Shown here one piece after another: positions 9,627 to 19,640 of a stretch of DNA of 64,000 nucleotides. Both the position numbers and the translations under genes were made by a program. The stretch lies in contig JADZEQ010000001.1 in the NCBI GenBank assembly GCA_020850455.1, positions 339,298-403,297 on the forward strand. The letters run 5' to 3'. The DNA is from Sphingomonadaceae bacterium. Lineage in GTDB: Bacteria; Pseudomonadota; Alphaproteobacteria; Sphingomonadales; Sphingomonadaceae. Positions within the stretch are counted from its first letter, which is position 1. The number at the start of each line of letters is the position of its first letter. The notes beneath the pieces are model-generated. The model was not told the DNA's origin. It worked only from the letters and a program-made list of their open reading frames with translations, and did not search any database.

Positions 9627-10511
9627 TCAACCCTTCAACACCTCGACCAATGTTTCGCCGAGCAGCGACGGGCTGGGCGACACGCGGATGCCCGCAGCCT
9701 CCATCGCCGCGATTTTATCATCGGCGCCGCCCTGACCGCCCGAAACAATAGCACCGGCATGCCCCATGCGGCGACCCGGGGGCGCGGTGCGCCCGGCGAT
9801 GAAGCCGACCATCGGCTTTTTGCGGCCACGTTTGGCTTCATCGATCAGGAACTGCGCGGCTTCTTCCTCCGCGCTGCCGCCGATTTCACCGATCATGATG
9901 ATCGATTTGGTTTCATCGTCGGCGAGGAAGAGTTCGAGCACGTCGATGAAATTGGTGCCGTTGACCGGGTCCCCGCCAATGCCGACCGCCGTCGTCTGGC
10001 CCAGCCCTGCATTGCTGGTCTGGAACACGGCTTCATAGGTGAGCGTACCCGAACGCGAAACGACGCCGACGCTGCCCTTTTTGAAAATGCTGCCCGGCAT
10101 AATGCCAATCTTGCATTCGCCGGGCGTCAGCACGCCGGGGCAGTTGGGGCCGATCAGCCGCGATTTGCTGCCCGCCAGCTTGGCCTTCACCTTGACCATG
10201 TCGAGCACCGGAATACCCTCTGTAATGCAGACGATCAGCGGCATTTCAGCCTCAATCGCCTCAATAATCGCGGCGGCGGCAAATGGCGGCGGCACGTAAA
10301 TGCAACTGGCCGTCGCGCCGGTCGCAGCCATGCCGTCGGCCACATTGTTGAACATCGGCAGGCCGATGTGGGTCTGACCACCCTTGCCCGGCGTAACCCC
10401 GCCGACCATTTGCGTGCCATAGGCAAGCGCCTGTTCGGTATGGAAAGTGCCGGTCGCGCCGGTCATCCCCTGGGTCAAAACCTTGGTATTTTTATCAACG
10501 AGAATGGCCAT
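9627..10511 (-). CDS. sucD: Succinyl-CoA synthetase alpha subunit
   Basis: Protein of 294 residues that binds CoA and carries the phosphohistidine of succinyl-CoA synthetase (ADP- or GDP-forming). The N-terminal CoA-binding Rossmann domain includes [11 protein letters not shown] and PPPFAAAAI. The catalytic His251 lies in [10 protein letters not shown] near the C terminus. Length is normal. The beta subunit gene sucC, which usually precedes sucD directly, is not here: mdh ends 42 bp upstream of this start and no ATP-grasp gene occurs elsewhere in the window. The partner must therefore be encoded elsewhere in the genome. Confidence 0.97.
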   Translation of the reverse strand: MAILVDKNTKVLTQGMTGATGTFHTEQALAYGTQMVGGVTPGKGGQTHIGLPMFNNVADGMAATGATASCIYVPPPFAAAAIIEAIEAEMPLIVCITEGIPVLDMVKVKAKLAGSKSRLIGPNCPGVLTPGECKIGIMPGSIFKKGSVGVVSRSGTLTYEAVFQTSNAGLGQTTAVGIGGDPVNGTNFIDVLELFLADDETKSIIMIGEIGGSAEEEAAQFLIDEAKRGRKKPMVGFIAGRTAPPGRRMGHAGAIVSGGQGGADDKIAAMEAAGIRVSPSPSLLGETLVEVLKG

Positions 10512-10553
10512 TTCTTACCCTTAATCCTGATGAAATGCGTAGCGCAGCGATGT

Positions 10554-11712
<1,159 letters not shown>

Positions 11713-11716
11713 TAAT

Positions 11717-12163
11717 CTAGTTGGTTTGCAGCAAATCCAGGTCGCGCAATATCGCCAACTGGTCATAATAGGGGCGTTCGCAGATGATGCGGTCGCTGCC
11801 CGGTGCAAAGTCAAAGGCGGCGACCATCCGCACGCGAAATGCCCGCCCTGTGGGAGCAATCACCTGCCCCGCCCCTTCGAGTGGGCCAAGGTGCGTGCCG
11901 GTCAGCCAGAATTCGACCATGACCGTGTCGCCACCCGCAGCAATGGCAATTTCTTCATTCCCCTGGTCGGGAAAGGCGGTGCGTGACAGGGTGAAATAAT
12001 GGCGGACCGCCGTCTCACCATCGAATATCTGCCCGCCGCCATAAAGTTCGTAGCGCGGGCGGGCGAAGGTTGCGATCACCCCATCCCAATCCTGATTAAT
12101 TTCCAATTGCATATGCCGCCGCACCATCGCGATGCGTGCTGCCGTCAGTTCAGCCTCGTCCAT
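11717..12163 (-). CDS. SnoaL-like / nuclear transport factor 2-fold protein
   Basis: Small protein of 148 residues with the alpha+beta cone layout of SnoaL-like domains. It starts with helices (ELTAARIAMVRRHMQLEINQ), then a RYELYGGGQIFDG-type strand and the late strands HLGPLEGAGQVIAPTG and FRVRMVAAFDF. Relatives include polyketide cyclases, steroid isomerase-like proteins and many enzymes of unknown activity, so no reaction is assigned. The start at 12163 has a long purine-rich ribosome-binding site (GGGGGGAG, 8 bases upstream) and overlaps the zapE end by 14 bp. It is therefore the last gene of the sdhB-thioesterase-zapE operon. Confidence 0.75.
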   Translation of the reverse strand: MDEAELTAARIAMVRRHMQLEINQDWDGVIATFARPRYELYGGGQIFDGETAVRHYFTLSRTAFPDQGNEEIAIAAGGDTVMVEFWLTGTHLGPLEGAGQVIAPTGRAFRVRMVAAFDFAPGSDRIICERPYYDQLAILRDLDLLQTN

Positions 12164-13295
12164 CCCCCATGCTCCCCCCATCCCCATTTTCGCTCGCGCC
12201 ATGTGCCTCTGACAACCAATCGTCGGAGAGCATTTCGTTGAGGCGGCTGGCAGTGCGGGCAAATTCAAAGCTGCCGTCGCCTGCTGGGTAGAGATCATCG
12301 GGCAAAGCATCCGCCGCTGCAAGTAATTTTACGCGATATTCATATAGTGCATCGATCAGTGTAACAAAACGTGCCGCTTCGTTACGCATATGCTTACCCA
12401 TTTGGGGGATGCCGACCAAAATCACGCTATGGTAATTTTGCGCCAGCGCCAGATAATCGGCTGCCCCGCGCGCATCCCCGCATAATTTCTTGAAAGACAG
12501 GACGGCAACGCCCTTGAGGCTCTTGGGAATGGGGAGGATACGTCCGCCACCAACGTCCAAATCGGCGCTAGGCACATGCGCCCTATCCTCCACCGGATAG
12601 TCGGTCAGCCGGAAAAACGCGTTGGAGAGGGCGACGGTTGCCGCATCACCATTGGGCACGTGCCAGCGTTCAACCCCGGCCAGCCGGTCGCGGCGATAAT
12701 CATTTGGCCCGTTGAGCGCGATGACATCCAAACTATTTTCGATGAGCGCGATAAAGGGCAGGAAATGTTCGCGGTTAAGGCCATCCTTGTATAAATCCCC
12801 CGGCGGGCGGTTGGATGTGGTGACCAAGGTGACGCCCGCGCCGATCAATGCGGTGAAAAGCCGCGACATGATCATCGCATCGGCGCTGTTATTCACCACC
12901 ATTTCATCAAAGCAGAGCAGCCGCTGTTCGCCCGCCATCGCGCGCGCCACGGCGATGACCGGATCGCCGCTTTCGCTGGCCCGCGCAATGCGCAGCCGCG
13001 CATGGACATCTGCCATAAAGGCGTGGAAATGCGCGCGCCGTTTTTCCGCTATGGCGATATTGTCGTGGAACAAGTCCATCAGCATCGTCTTGCCGCGCCC
13101 GACCCCGCCCCACATGTACATGCCGCGCGGCACTTGGCGCTTTTTACCGATCAGCCGCGCAAAAAATCCGCCGCTGTCGCTTTCCAGCGCAATTTCCAAG
13201 GCAGCAAGGCGCTGGGCGGCCGCGCGCTGTTCATCATCGCGGCGCAATTCCCCCGCCGCGACCAGTGCATCATAACGTTCGATGAGACCGGTCAC
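12150..13295 (-). CDS. zapE: Cell division ATPase ZapE (AFG1 family)
   Basis: AAA+-type ATPase of 381 residues. It has Walker A GGVGRGKT (about residue 62), Walker B CFDEMVV, a sensor-like TTSNRPP and the AFG1-family C-terminal region with LYEYRVKL. In Escherichia coli ZapE associates with the Z-ring and destabilises FtsZ polymers; mitochondrial AFG1/LACE1 relatives act in respiratory-complex quality control. Translation probably begins at a GTG (13295), 5 bp after the thioesterase stop and without a clear Shine-Dalgarno sequence. Its linkage to sdhB recalls the recurrent association of this ATPase with respiratory-chain genes. Confidence 0.92.
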   Translation of the reverse strand: MTGLIERYDALVAAGELRRDDEQRAAAQRLAALEIALESDSGGFFARLIGKKRQVPRGMYMWGGVGRGKTMLMDLFHDNIAIAEKRRAHFHAFMADVHARLRIARASESGDPVIAVARAMAGEQRLLCFDEMVVNNSADAMIMSRLFTALIGAGVTLVTTSNRPPGDLYKDGLNREHFLPFIALIENSLDVIALNGPNDYRRDRLAGVERWHVPNGDAATVALSNAFFRLTDYPVEDRAHVPSADLDVGGGRILPIPKSLKGVAVLSFKKLCGDARGAADYLALAQNYHSVILVGIPQMGKHMRNEAARFVTLIDALYEYRVKLLAAADALPDDLYPAGDGSFEFARTASRLNEMLSDDWLSEAHGASENGDGGSMGDGRG

Positions 13296-13300
13296 CGACG

Positions 13301-13822
13301 TTATGCCGGTGCGGGGGCCGGTTTGCGGATGGTGCCGGTAAAGCTCGCCACCATATGCGCGTCATCCGCCCCTTGGACGATCAGCCCGCGCAGGAACACC
13401 AGCCGCCGGGTTTCGCGCAGCAATTCAACCAGCGCATCCATCGGTTCGCCGACGCGCCCGCCGCCGGTAAATTGTGCAGAGAGGTCGAGCGTCACCGCCG
13501 GGCCCATGCCCATCAACCCGAACTGGTTGCAGGCGGCAAAAAGGCTGATGTCCATCAACGCCAGCGTCACCGCACCATGGACATGGTTCGACAAATTGCT
13601 GTGCCGATGTTCGGCCAGCATGCGCACCCGCGCGACCGGCCGTCCGTCGGGCGTAGGCACTTCGCGGCGCACCTGCAGCGGTTCGATGAAGCCGTTGAAA
13701 CGCGAACCATCTTTGAGGTTCCAGCTAACCCAGCCGTCCCCCAAATCCGCCGATTCAAAGAAAATGTCGGCGCGGCTGCCAATTTCCCCCGCCGGGCGGG
13801 TCATCGGGGCGCGTGGTGTCAC
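13301..13822 (-). CDS. PaaI-type hotdog-fold thioesterase family protein
   Basis: Protein of about 173 residues with a single hotdog domain. The signature region [17 protein letters not shown] followed by [17 protein letters not shown] matches acyl-CoA thioesterases of the PaaI group. The substrate is unknown. A GTG start at 13822 overlaps the sdhB stop as GTGA; an ATG at 13804 is the alternative and neither has a good Shine-Dalgarno sequence. It is co-transcribed with sdhB and zapE. Confidence 0.82.
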   Translation of the reverse strand: MTPRAPMTRPAGEIGSRADIFFESADLGDGWVSWNLKDGSRFNGFIEPLQVRREVPTPDGRPVARVRMLAEHRHSNLSNHVHGAVTLALMDISLFAACNQFGLMGMGPAVTLDLSAQFTGGGRVGEPMDALVELLRETRRLVFLRGLIVQGADDAHMVASFTGTIRKPAPAPA

Positions 13823-14604
13823 ACCGCGCGCTCAACCATCAATTTCTTCACCTCGGCAATCGCACGCGCCGGGCTAAGCCCCTTGGGACAGGCGTTGGCG
13901 CAATTCATGATCGTGTGGCAACGATAGAGGCGGAAGGGATCTTCCAAATCGTCGAGCCGTTCGCCGGTCATTTCATCGCGGCTGTCGGCCAACCAGCGAT
14001 AGGCTTGCAGCAAAATGGCGGGGCCAAGGAATTTGTCGCTGTTCCACCAATAGCTGGGGCAGCTGGTCGAGCAACAGGCGCACAATATACACTCATAAAG
14101 GCCATCCAGCTTGGCGCGATCTTCGGGGCTTTGCAGCCGTTCCTTGCCCGCAGGGGTCGCCGTCTTGGTCTTTAACCAAGGTTCGATGGAGGCATATTGT
14201 GCGTAAAAATGGGTGAAGTCAGGCACCAGATCCTTGATGACTTCCATATGTGGCAGCGGCGTGATCGTCACATCCTTACCCGCGCAATCCTCTATCGCGG
14301 TGGTGCAGGCGAGGCCGTTTTTGCCGTTGATGTTCATCGAACAACTGCCGCAAATCCCCTCCCGACAGCTACGGCGGAAAGTCAGCGTCGAATCCTGCTC
14401 ATTCTTCATCGTAATGAGCGCGTCGAGCACCATTGGCCCACATTTGTCGAGGTCGATTTCAAAATTGTCATAACGCGGATTTTCGCCCGAATCCGGGTCG
14501 TAGCGATAGACTTTGAAATTGCGCTTGCGGCCCGCCGTTTCGGCATGGTGCGTGCGGCCTTTGCCGGTGATGCGGCTGTTCTTGGGCAAACGAAACTCGG
14601 CCAT
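13819..14604 (-). CDS. sdhB: Succinate dehydrogenase iron-sulfur subunit
   Basis: Electron-transfer subunit of complex II, 261 residues. It shows the [2Fe-2S] cysteines (CREGICGSC followed by a distal Cys), the [4Fe-4S] set ([12 protein letters not shown]) and the [3Fe-4S]-type set ([12 protein letters not shown]). It passes electrons from the flavoprotein SdhA to the quinone site. No sdhA, sdhC or sdhD is found in the window: the upstream neighbour is a nucleotidyltransferase, and a promoter-like sequence sits in the gap. In this genome sdhB is thus physically apart from the rest of the complex, or the others lie elsewhere. Confidence 0.97.
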   Translation of the reverse strand: MAEFRLPKNSRITGKGRTHHAETAGRKRNFKVYRYDPDSGENPRYDNFEIDLDKCGPMVLDALITMKNEQDSTLTFRRSCREGICGSCSMNINGKNGLACTTAIEDCAGKDVTITPLPHMEVIKDLVPDFTHFYAQYASIEPWLKTKTATPAGKERLQSPEDRAKLDGLYECILCACCSTSCPSYWWNSDKFLGPAILLQAYRWLADSRDEMTGERLDDLEDPFRLYRCHTIMNCANACPKGLSPARAIAEVKKLMVERAV

Positions 14605-14645
14605 GGCGCGCTATCCCCCTGATGTGCAATGCGTTGTTGTCTCTG

Positions 14646-14674
14646 CCCCTAATCAGCCAGACCCATGCTGACAA
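14646..14674 (-). promoter_or_regulatory. Putative promoter of the sdhB operon
   Basis: On the minus strand TTGTCA (14674-14669), a 17-base spacer and TAGGGG (14651-14646) lie 42 bp before sdhB. The -35 element is good and the -10 element is poor. Confidence 0.35.
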
Positions 14675-14688
14675 GTGTTGGGCAGCTA

Positions 14689-15486
14689 TTACGCAACTTC
14701 CTTGCGCAAAAGCAGCATTTCGGCAAGCGCATGGTCGGTCGGCTTATCCACATCAATCGCCGCCACCGGATCGACCATCGGCACCAATTTTGCCTGCATA
14801 GCCAGCCGTCCGCCCGCCAGCTTCAGCCCATCGGCAAGCCCAATGGTGCGCGTGATGGCGCGCAAAGCCAGCCCCCAGCCAAAGTGACGGAACAAACGCC
14901 ATGGCCGCTTGCGATCCGCCTCTGCCGCTTGCCAGAGTGTCAGCGCGGCACGTGCAGCCGGGCGGGTCAGCGCAAATAAATTGGCCCCCGACCATGCGCC
15001 ATCGGCAAAGCGCAACCATGTGCGCTGCGCCGCTGGAAATTGCGCCAGCATCACCCGCCGTTCGACCATCGCCACCGCGAGATCGGCATCGCCGACATCG
15101 CCCAGAAATTGCGCGACCATATCCACCGTCAGCAGCGGGTGGTCGGCGGTGGTGACCAGCAAAGGGAAATCCGCCCCGCCGCCATCCGGCCCGGCATCCA
15201 ATAGGGCGAGGAGGGAGGAGGATATGCCCTGATTGCCCACGAAGCAGCCAACCGCCTTGGTACAGGCGGCATCGGCAATCGCATCGTCGAAAATATCCGC
15301 CTGTTGTGCGACGATGATGATGCGCACAATATTCGCCGACGCATCGAGCGTGCGGAGCACATGGGTCAGCATCGCCACGCCGCAAACCGGCACCAACGCC
15401 TTCCATTTTTCGCCAAAATGGGTGGCGAGCGGGTCTGCGCCCGGACGCTGCCCGGCAAGAATGACGGCGGTATAGGGTGCGGACAT
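14689..15486 (-). CDS. NTP transferase (MobA-like) domain protein
   Basis: Protein of 265 residues with a GT-A nucleotidyltransferase fold. The N terminus YTAVILAGQRPGADPLA is the nucleotide-binding loop of MobA/sugar-nucleotidyltransferase proteins, followed by KALVPVCGVAMLTHVLRTL. The metal-binding acid is probably in TTADHPLL. It could transfer a nucleotidyl group to a sugar, alditol phosphate or cofactor; the exact substrate cannot be read. It is transcribed away from a flippase gene, which suggests a role in a surface glycan or lipid, but it stands between sdhB and that cluster without tight linkage to either. Confidence 0.78.
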   Translation of the reverse strand: MSAPYTAVILAGQRPGADPLATHFGEKWKALVPVCGVAMLTHVLRTLDASANIVRIIIVAQQADIFDDAIADAACTKAVGCFVGNQGISSSLLALLDAGPDGGGADFPLLVTTADHPLLTVDMVAQFLGDVGDADLAVAMVERRVMLAQFPAAQRTWLRFADGAWSGANLFALTRPAARAALTLWQAAEADRKRPWRLFRHFGWGLALRAITRTIGLADGLKLAGGRLAMQAKLVPMVDPVAAIDVDKPTDHALAEMLLLRKEVA

Positions 15487-15570
15487 GCCCCCCCCTTTGC
15501 CGTGACCTGCGGGAAAAGCAAAGGGGGTGATGGCGCTTTGTCCATTTCGTCCCTATAGCCAGCGCCGTTC

Positions 15571-17100
15571 ATGACCCAGCCCGACACCAGCCCCACCGTC
15601 GATGTCAGCAATGCGCGCGTCGCATCGAGCGTTGGCACATCGATGCTGGCGCGGCTGTCCGGCCTTATCGATGTCGTCGCGCAGCCGATTTACGTTGCGC
15701 TGTTCGGTCTGGCTTCCTTTGGGCTTTACGCCGTTTTGTGGAGCGCGGTGAATCTCGCCGAGAATATTGCCGATCTGGGGCAGACCAGCGCGATGCAGCG
15801 CACCGTCCCACAGGCGGCGAGCGAGGCGGAGGCTGCGGAGGCGTTCCGTGCGGCGATGTTGCTCGGCGTCGTACCGCCGTTGTTGCTGGCGATATTGGGA
15901 GCGATTTTTGCCCCTGATGTTGCGGCCTTTTTCAACGCCGATGCGCTCGACAGTGCGCGCCTGATTTTCGCCATCCACCTGTTTATCTGGGCATTGCCGC
16001 TCTGGGCCTTTGTCGAGGTCGCCACGTCCGCCATGCGCGCGCGCCATGTTTTCGGCGCGGAAATCCGCCTGCGCTTATTCTGGGAACAATCGCTGCGGCT
16101 GGTTTTCGCGGTGATTTTCTGGGCCTTGGGCTGGGGGATATTGGGGCTACTCGCCGCACATCTCCTTTCGCTCAGCGTCACCGCGCTGCTCGCCGCGCGC
16201 ATGGCCTTGCGCTATTTTCATGGCGCGGCCTTGTTCGGTCGGGTGCGCGGCAGCTTGCTCAAGGAAAGCCTGATGGCGGGTCTGGCGGTGCTTCCCGCCA
16301 ATATGTCGCAACGTTTTTATTCGGACGGCGCGCCGATTGCGCTCAACTGGCTGCTGCCGGGGAGCGGCGGGGCAGTCGCCGCCGGACTGTTCACCATCGC
16401 GCGCAAAATATCGAGCATCATCCAGACCATCCGTCTGGGCTTTGCCTATGTGCTCGCCCCGCTCGCCTCCGCCGCGCGGCGCGGCAGCGGGGATGAGGTG
16501 CGCGAGGTTTATGGCTTTGCCACGCGCGTGCTGACCGCGCTGGCGCTGCCATCCGGCCTCGTCCTCGCGGCGGCGGCACCGGCGATATTGACGCTGTTCG
16601 GCGCGGGGGCAAAGCGCGCGGCGGCGGCAGTCGCCATCCTCATCACGTCGCGGATATTGGAGGCGCTGGCCGGGGCAGCGCAACCCATCCAGCAGGTAAT
16701 CTCCAGCTATCGCGCGCAGATATTGGCGAGCTTTGCAGGCATTGCCGTCGCCATATTGACCGGCTGGCTGTTGCTGCCCGCGGGCGGGCTGACCGGCATG
16801 GCCATCGCCGTGACCGCCGGATTGGTAACCGGCGCAATGCTGCCGGTGGTGCAGCTATGGGCAGAGGATGGCCTCCACCCCTTTGCGGCACCCTTTGCGC
16901 GGATGTTGGGCATATCGCTGGTCATCGGCGCCATTTTTGCTGCGCTGACCCGGGCGATTATCGGCTGGCCGGTCGTTGTGGCGTTGCCGGCATCGCTCCT
17001 CCTCCTCCTCCTCGCCACATGGCTGGCGTGCCGATTTGGCTTGCCGCGTGGGGACCGTGAGGCACTGGGCAAAACCGGCCGCGCGCTGCGCCTCATTTAA
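15571..17100 (+). CDS. Oligosaccharide flippase (Wzx/MATE-like) family protein
   Basis: Polytopic membrane protein of 509 residues with about twelve to fourteen hydrophobic segments. It belongs to the polysaccharide transport/MOP exporter group: an amphipathic start (ARLSGLIDVVAQPIYVALFGLASFGLYA), a long run of paired helices, and an Arg-rich cytosolic loop (SAARRGSGDEVREVYG). Members flip undecaprenol-linked sugars or other lipid-linked intermediates. The following two genes lie on the same strand and end to end, so a small surface-glycan transcription unit is likely. The divergent nucleotidyltransferase begins 84 bp upstream. Confidence 0.82.
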   Translation: MTQPDTSPTVDVSNARVASSVGTSMLARLSGLIDVVAQPIYVALFGLASFGLYAVLWSAVNLAENIADLGQTSAMQRTVPQAASEAEAAEAFRAAMLLGVVPPLLLAILGAIFAPDVAAFFNADALDSARLIFAIHLFIWALPLWAFVEVATSAMRARHVFGAEIRLRLFWEQSLRLVFAVIFWALGWGILGLLAAHLLSLSVTALLAARMALRYFHGAALFGRVRGSLLKESLMAGLAVLPANMSQRFYSDGAPIALNWLLPGSGGAVAAGLFTIARKISSIIQTIRLGFAYVLAPLASAARRGSGDEVREVYGFATRVLTALALPSGLVLAAAAPAILTLFGAGAKRAAAAVAILITSRILEALAGAAQPIQQVISSYRAQILASFAGIAVAILTGWLLLPAGGLTGMAIAVTAGLVTGAMLPVVQLWAEDGLHPFAAPFARMLGISLVIGAIFAALTRAIIGWPVVVALPASLLLLLLATWLACRFGLPRGDREALGKTGRALRLI

Positions 17101-17213
17101 CGGCGCCGCCATAATCCTGCCCCATTATGCGTTAGAGCGAACGGGCTTTATTGCATCGACACGCAGCGCACGGCAAAAGGCGACGCTGGCGGGGCATATT
17201 TCAGGGATTTCCA

Positions 17214-17954
17214 ATGTATCAGACCGAATTGGCGGCAAGCGGCAAAAAGCTGTTTTTTGTGCGCGGCACCTATATCTACATCATCATCGCGATTGCGACG
17301 CTGATCGCATGGGTCAGCCGCGATATCGGCCCCTTTGCCAGCCCGCGCGCTGATTGCATCTGGTTCTGGGCATCGCTGGCGGTTGCCAGCCTTGGCGCAA
17401 CGGTGCGGATTTTCACCAGCGGTTGGGCAGCGCTCGGCACATCGGGGCGTGCAAAGGTCGCTGCCGAGGCATCCGAACTCAACACCACCGGCCCCTATAG
17501 TCTGGTGCGCAACCCGCTCTATGTCGGGCGCATCCTGAACTTCACCGGCATCGCCATGCTGTCGGGCTCGTGGGTGTTTGGCGCGATTATCTATTTGCTC
17601 GCCGTCCTCGTCTATGAACGCATCTCCATCTATGAGGAGGAGTTTCTGCGCGAAAAATTTGGTGCAGCACATGGCGAATGGGCAAAAAATGTCCCTGCCT
17701 TGCTGCCGCGTCTGCACGGTTGGGTGTCGCCCAAATATCCATTCTGGTGGAAGCGGATGATCTGGCGCGAACAAAATAAGCTGTTCCTGCTGGCGACTGC
17801 CGTTTTCCTGACATGGTTCGCCCGTCTCGGTTTCGACATGGCCGCCATCCCTGCTGCATGCTGGCCCTTCGTCTATGCCTATGGTGCGCTGGTCGTTGTG
17901 CGCTTTGCGATTGGCGGACTTAAAATGATCGGCTTTTTCAAAGAATTGAGCTGA
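17214..17954 (+). CDS. Isoprenylcysteine-carboxyl-methyltransferase-like membrane methyltransferase
   Basis: Integral membrane protein of 246 residues with a cluster of hydrophobic helices. The SAM-binding C-terminal signature of the ICMT/phospholipid methyltransferase superfamily is present (GPYSLVRNPLYVGRIL, then EEEFLREKFGAAHGEW). Bacterial members methylate isoprenoid lipids, phospholipids or small molecules, so the substrate here is open. The start at 17214 has an AGGGA Shine-Dalgarno sequence; an upstream in-frame codon would add a basic stretch with no support. It overlaps the next gene by one base (TGATG), so the two are probably coupled. Confidence 0.8.
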   Translation: MYQTELAASGKKLFFVRGTYIYIIIAIATLIAWVSRDIGPFASPRADCIWFWASLAVASLGATVRIFTSGWAALGTSGRAKVAAEASELNTTGPYSLVRNPLYVGRILNFTGIAMLSGSWVFGAIIYLLAVLVYERISIYEEEFLREKFGAAHGEWAKNVPALLPRLHGWVSPKYPFWWKRMIWREQNKLFLLATAVFLTWFARLGFDMAAIPAACWPFVYAYGALVVVRFAIGGLKMIGFFKELS

Positions 17955-18649
17955 TGGCGGCTGGCGAAACGCTCGCCCCGCTGATTGCTGTTGTCGGCTG
18001 TGACGGGTCGGGCAAATCGACGCTGAGCGCCGACATATTGGCGCATATCCGCGAAACCCGCCCCGCCGAAAGCGGCTATCTGGGGTTGGGTTCGGGTGAA
18101 CAGGGACGCGCCATCGGTCGATGGCCGTTGATTGGCCCCGCCCTCCAATCCTTTCTGGAGGGTCAGGCCGCGCGCCTGCGCGATGCGGATGATAGCATCC
18201 CTTCCACCATCGCCGCGCGCTATGCGTTGCGCCGGTCGCTAAAACGGCGCGCCAAGTTTGAAAATCTGCTGGCCGCGCGGCGCGGCGGAACCGTGGTCGT
18301 TACCGATCGTTATCCGCAGTTGGAGGTGCCGGGGCTGCACGATGGGCCGATTTTGGCGGCGCGCGCCACCAATGCGACGCAGCGCGCATTGCAGCAACGC
18401 GAACGCGCGCTTTATGCCGAAATGGCGTCCTATCTGCCGACCTTGGTCATCCGCCTCACCATCGATGTAGCGAGCGTGATGGCGCGCAAACCCGACCATG
18501 ACGAAGCGCTGATCCGCCGCAAGGTTGCAACGGTGCCGCACCTGCGCTTTGGCGGCGCACCGATGGTGACGATTGACGCGACGATGGATTATTCAGCCGA
18601 GCGCGCGCTGGCGTTCGCTGCGGTCGATGCCGCATTGGCGGGTGGCTGA
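17954..18649 (+). CDS. Thymidylate-kinase-like P-loop kinase
   Basis: Protein of 231 residues with a P-loop GCDGSGKST at about residue 15 and the TDRYP motif (about residue 117) typical of dTMP-kinase-like proteins. It also has a C-terminal lid-type Arg-rich region (ARKPDHDEALIRRK). It differs from Tmk in the central substrate region and is more likely a divergent kinase of a sugar, nucleotide or lipid used by the adjacent flippase/methyltransferase genes. Its last 61 bases overlap the convergent esterase gene, so the C termini of both proteins are encoded by the same DNA. Confidence 0.75.
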   Translation: MAAGETLAPLIAVVGCDGSGKSTLSADILAHIRETRPAESGYLGLGSGEQGRAIGRWPLIGPALQSFLEGQAARLRDADDSIPSTIAARYALRRSLKRRAKFENLLAARRGGTVVVTDRYPQLEVPGLHDGPILAARATNATQRALQQRERALYAEMASYLPTLVIRLTIDVASVMARKPDHDEALIRRKVATVPHLRFGGAPMVTIDATMDYSAERALAFAAVDAALAGG

Positions 18650-19539
18650 GCGGTCACCTGCCGGGCAAAGGCAATGCTGTCGCGTAGCACCGGCGCCATC
18701 GATCGAAAAGGTAAGGCAAAGGCCATGGCGGTATCGCGGTGGGCAACGCCCGGATATTCGATAAGCCGCGCGCTGCCCCCTGCCGATACGATGGCGGCAA
18801 GCAAGCGACGGCTATTGCGCGGGCGCACCGTCACATCGGCATCGCCGGTAATGAGGAGCAGCGGCGGCGCATCGCCCCGCGCGAAATGGATCGGCTGCGT
18901 ATCGGTGGGGTTGGGCGCACCGCCCATCGCCACATCGGCCATACCGCCGGGTTCAAAGGGTAAGAAATCATAGGGGCCGGAAATGCCGACCACCCCCTTT
19001 ACCGGGCCATCGCGTAGCCCCAAATCCCCCGACCAGCGCCTATCGAGGATCGTCAGCATCGCCATATGCGCACCCGCGCTCTGCCCCATCAGCACCATCC
19101 GGTCGGGGTCACCGCCATAGCTGGCGGCATGCGCGCGCACCCAGCGCAGCGCATCGCGCGTGTCAGCGATGAAGGACGGGAATTTGTGGCGCGGGGCGTG
19201 GCGGTAATTGACCACCGCAACGAGGAACCCCTCTGCCGACAATGCGCGCCCGACAAAGCCATATTGGGTGCGCGTGCCGCTCGCCCATCCGCCGCCATTA
19301 TACCATATAATGACCGGTAATGTGCCATCGCGTGGCGCGTCATCCGGCGCATAAATGTCGATGGCTTGTGCCGGGTCACTGCCATAGGCCTGCCCCGCAG
19401 CCACCAGCCGTCCGCCCTGCCCCAACCATAGCCGGTCGGCCAAATTGAGCGCGCTCAACGCATCCCAGCGCAGCGAAAAACCCACAGCAAGGATGGCGGC
19501 AAGCAAGAGGCCGACGACAATGCATATATAGCGTAGCAA
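18589..19539 (-). CDS. Alpha/beta hydrolase fold esterase (BD-FAE/Hsl-like), membrane-anchored or exported
   Basis: Esterase with the oxyanion-hole motif YNGGGW, the nucleophile in GQSAGAHMA, an acid in ITGDADVTVRP and a histidine in GVAHRDTA. From the TTG at 19539 it has 316 residues and starts with a hydrophobic segment (ICIVVGLLLAAILAVGF) that is a signal anchor or signal peptide. That start has a GGGGGA site about 8 bases upstream. An ATG at 19638 would add 33 residues, but it lies only 2 bp from the divergent phosphoesterase start, which leaves no room for promoters. The substrate is unknown. The 3' end overlaps the kinase gene by 61 bp. Confidence 0.75.
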   Translation of the reverse strand: MLRYICIVVGLLLAAILAVGFSLRWDALSALNLADRLWLGQGGRLVAAGQAYGSDPAQAIDIYAPDDAPRDGTLPVIIWYNGGGWASGTRTQYGFVGRALSAEGFLVAVVNYRHAPRHKFPSFIADTRDALRWVRAHAASYGGDPDRMVLMGQSAGAHMAMLTILDRRWSGDLGLRDGPVKGVVGISGPYDFLPFEPGGMADVAMGGAPNPTDTQPIHFARGDAPPLLLITGDADVTVRPRNSRRLLAAIVSAGGSARLIEYPGVAHRDTAMAFALPFRSMAPVLRDSIAFARQVTAQPPANAASTAANASARSAE

Positions 19540-19640
19540 AGCTGCAATTCCCCCGGCGACTATTTGGTGCCATGCGTTGACACATGCACCGATATTGGCG
19601 CAACCGGCTATACGGCCCGACCGCGCCAGAGGATGCATAA

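Noticed and set aside
8135..9751. Long plus-strand open frame opposite odhA
   Set aside because: It lies antisense to a clear 2-oxoglutarate dehydrogenase gene and its translation has no domain pattern; it is a frame shadow of GC-rich codon use.
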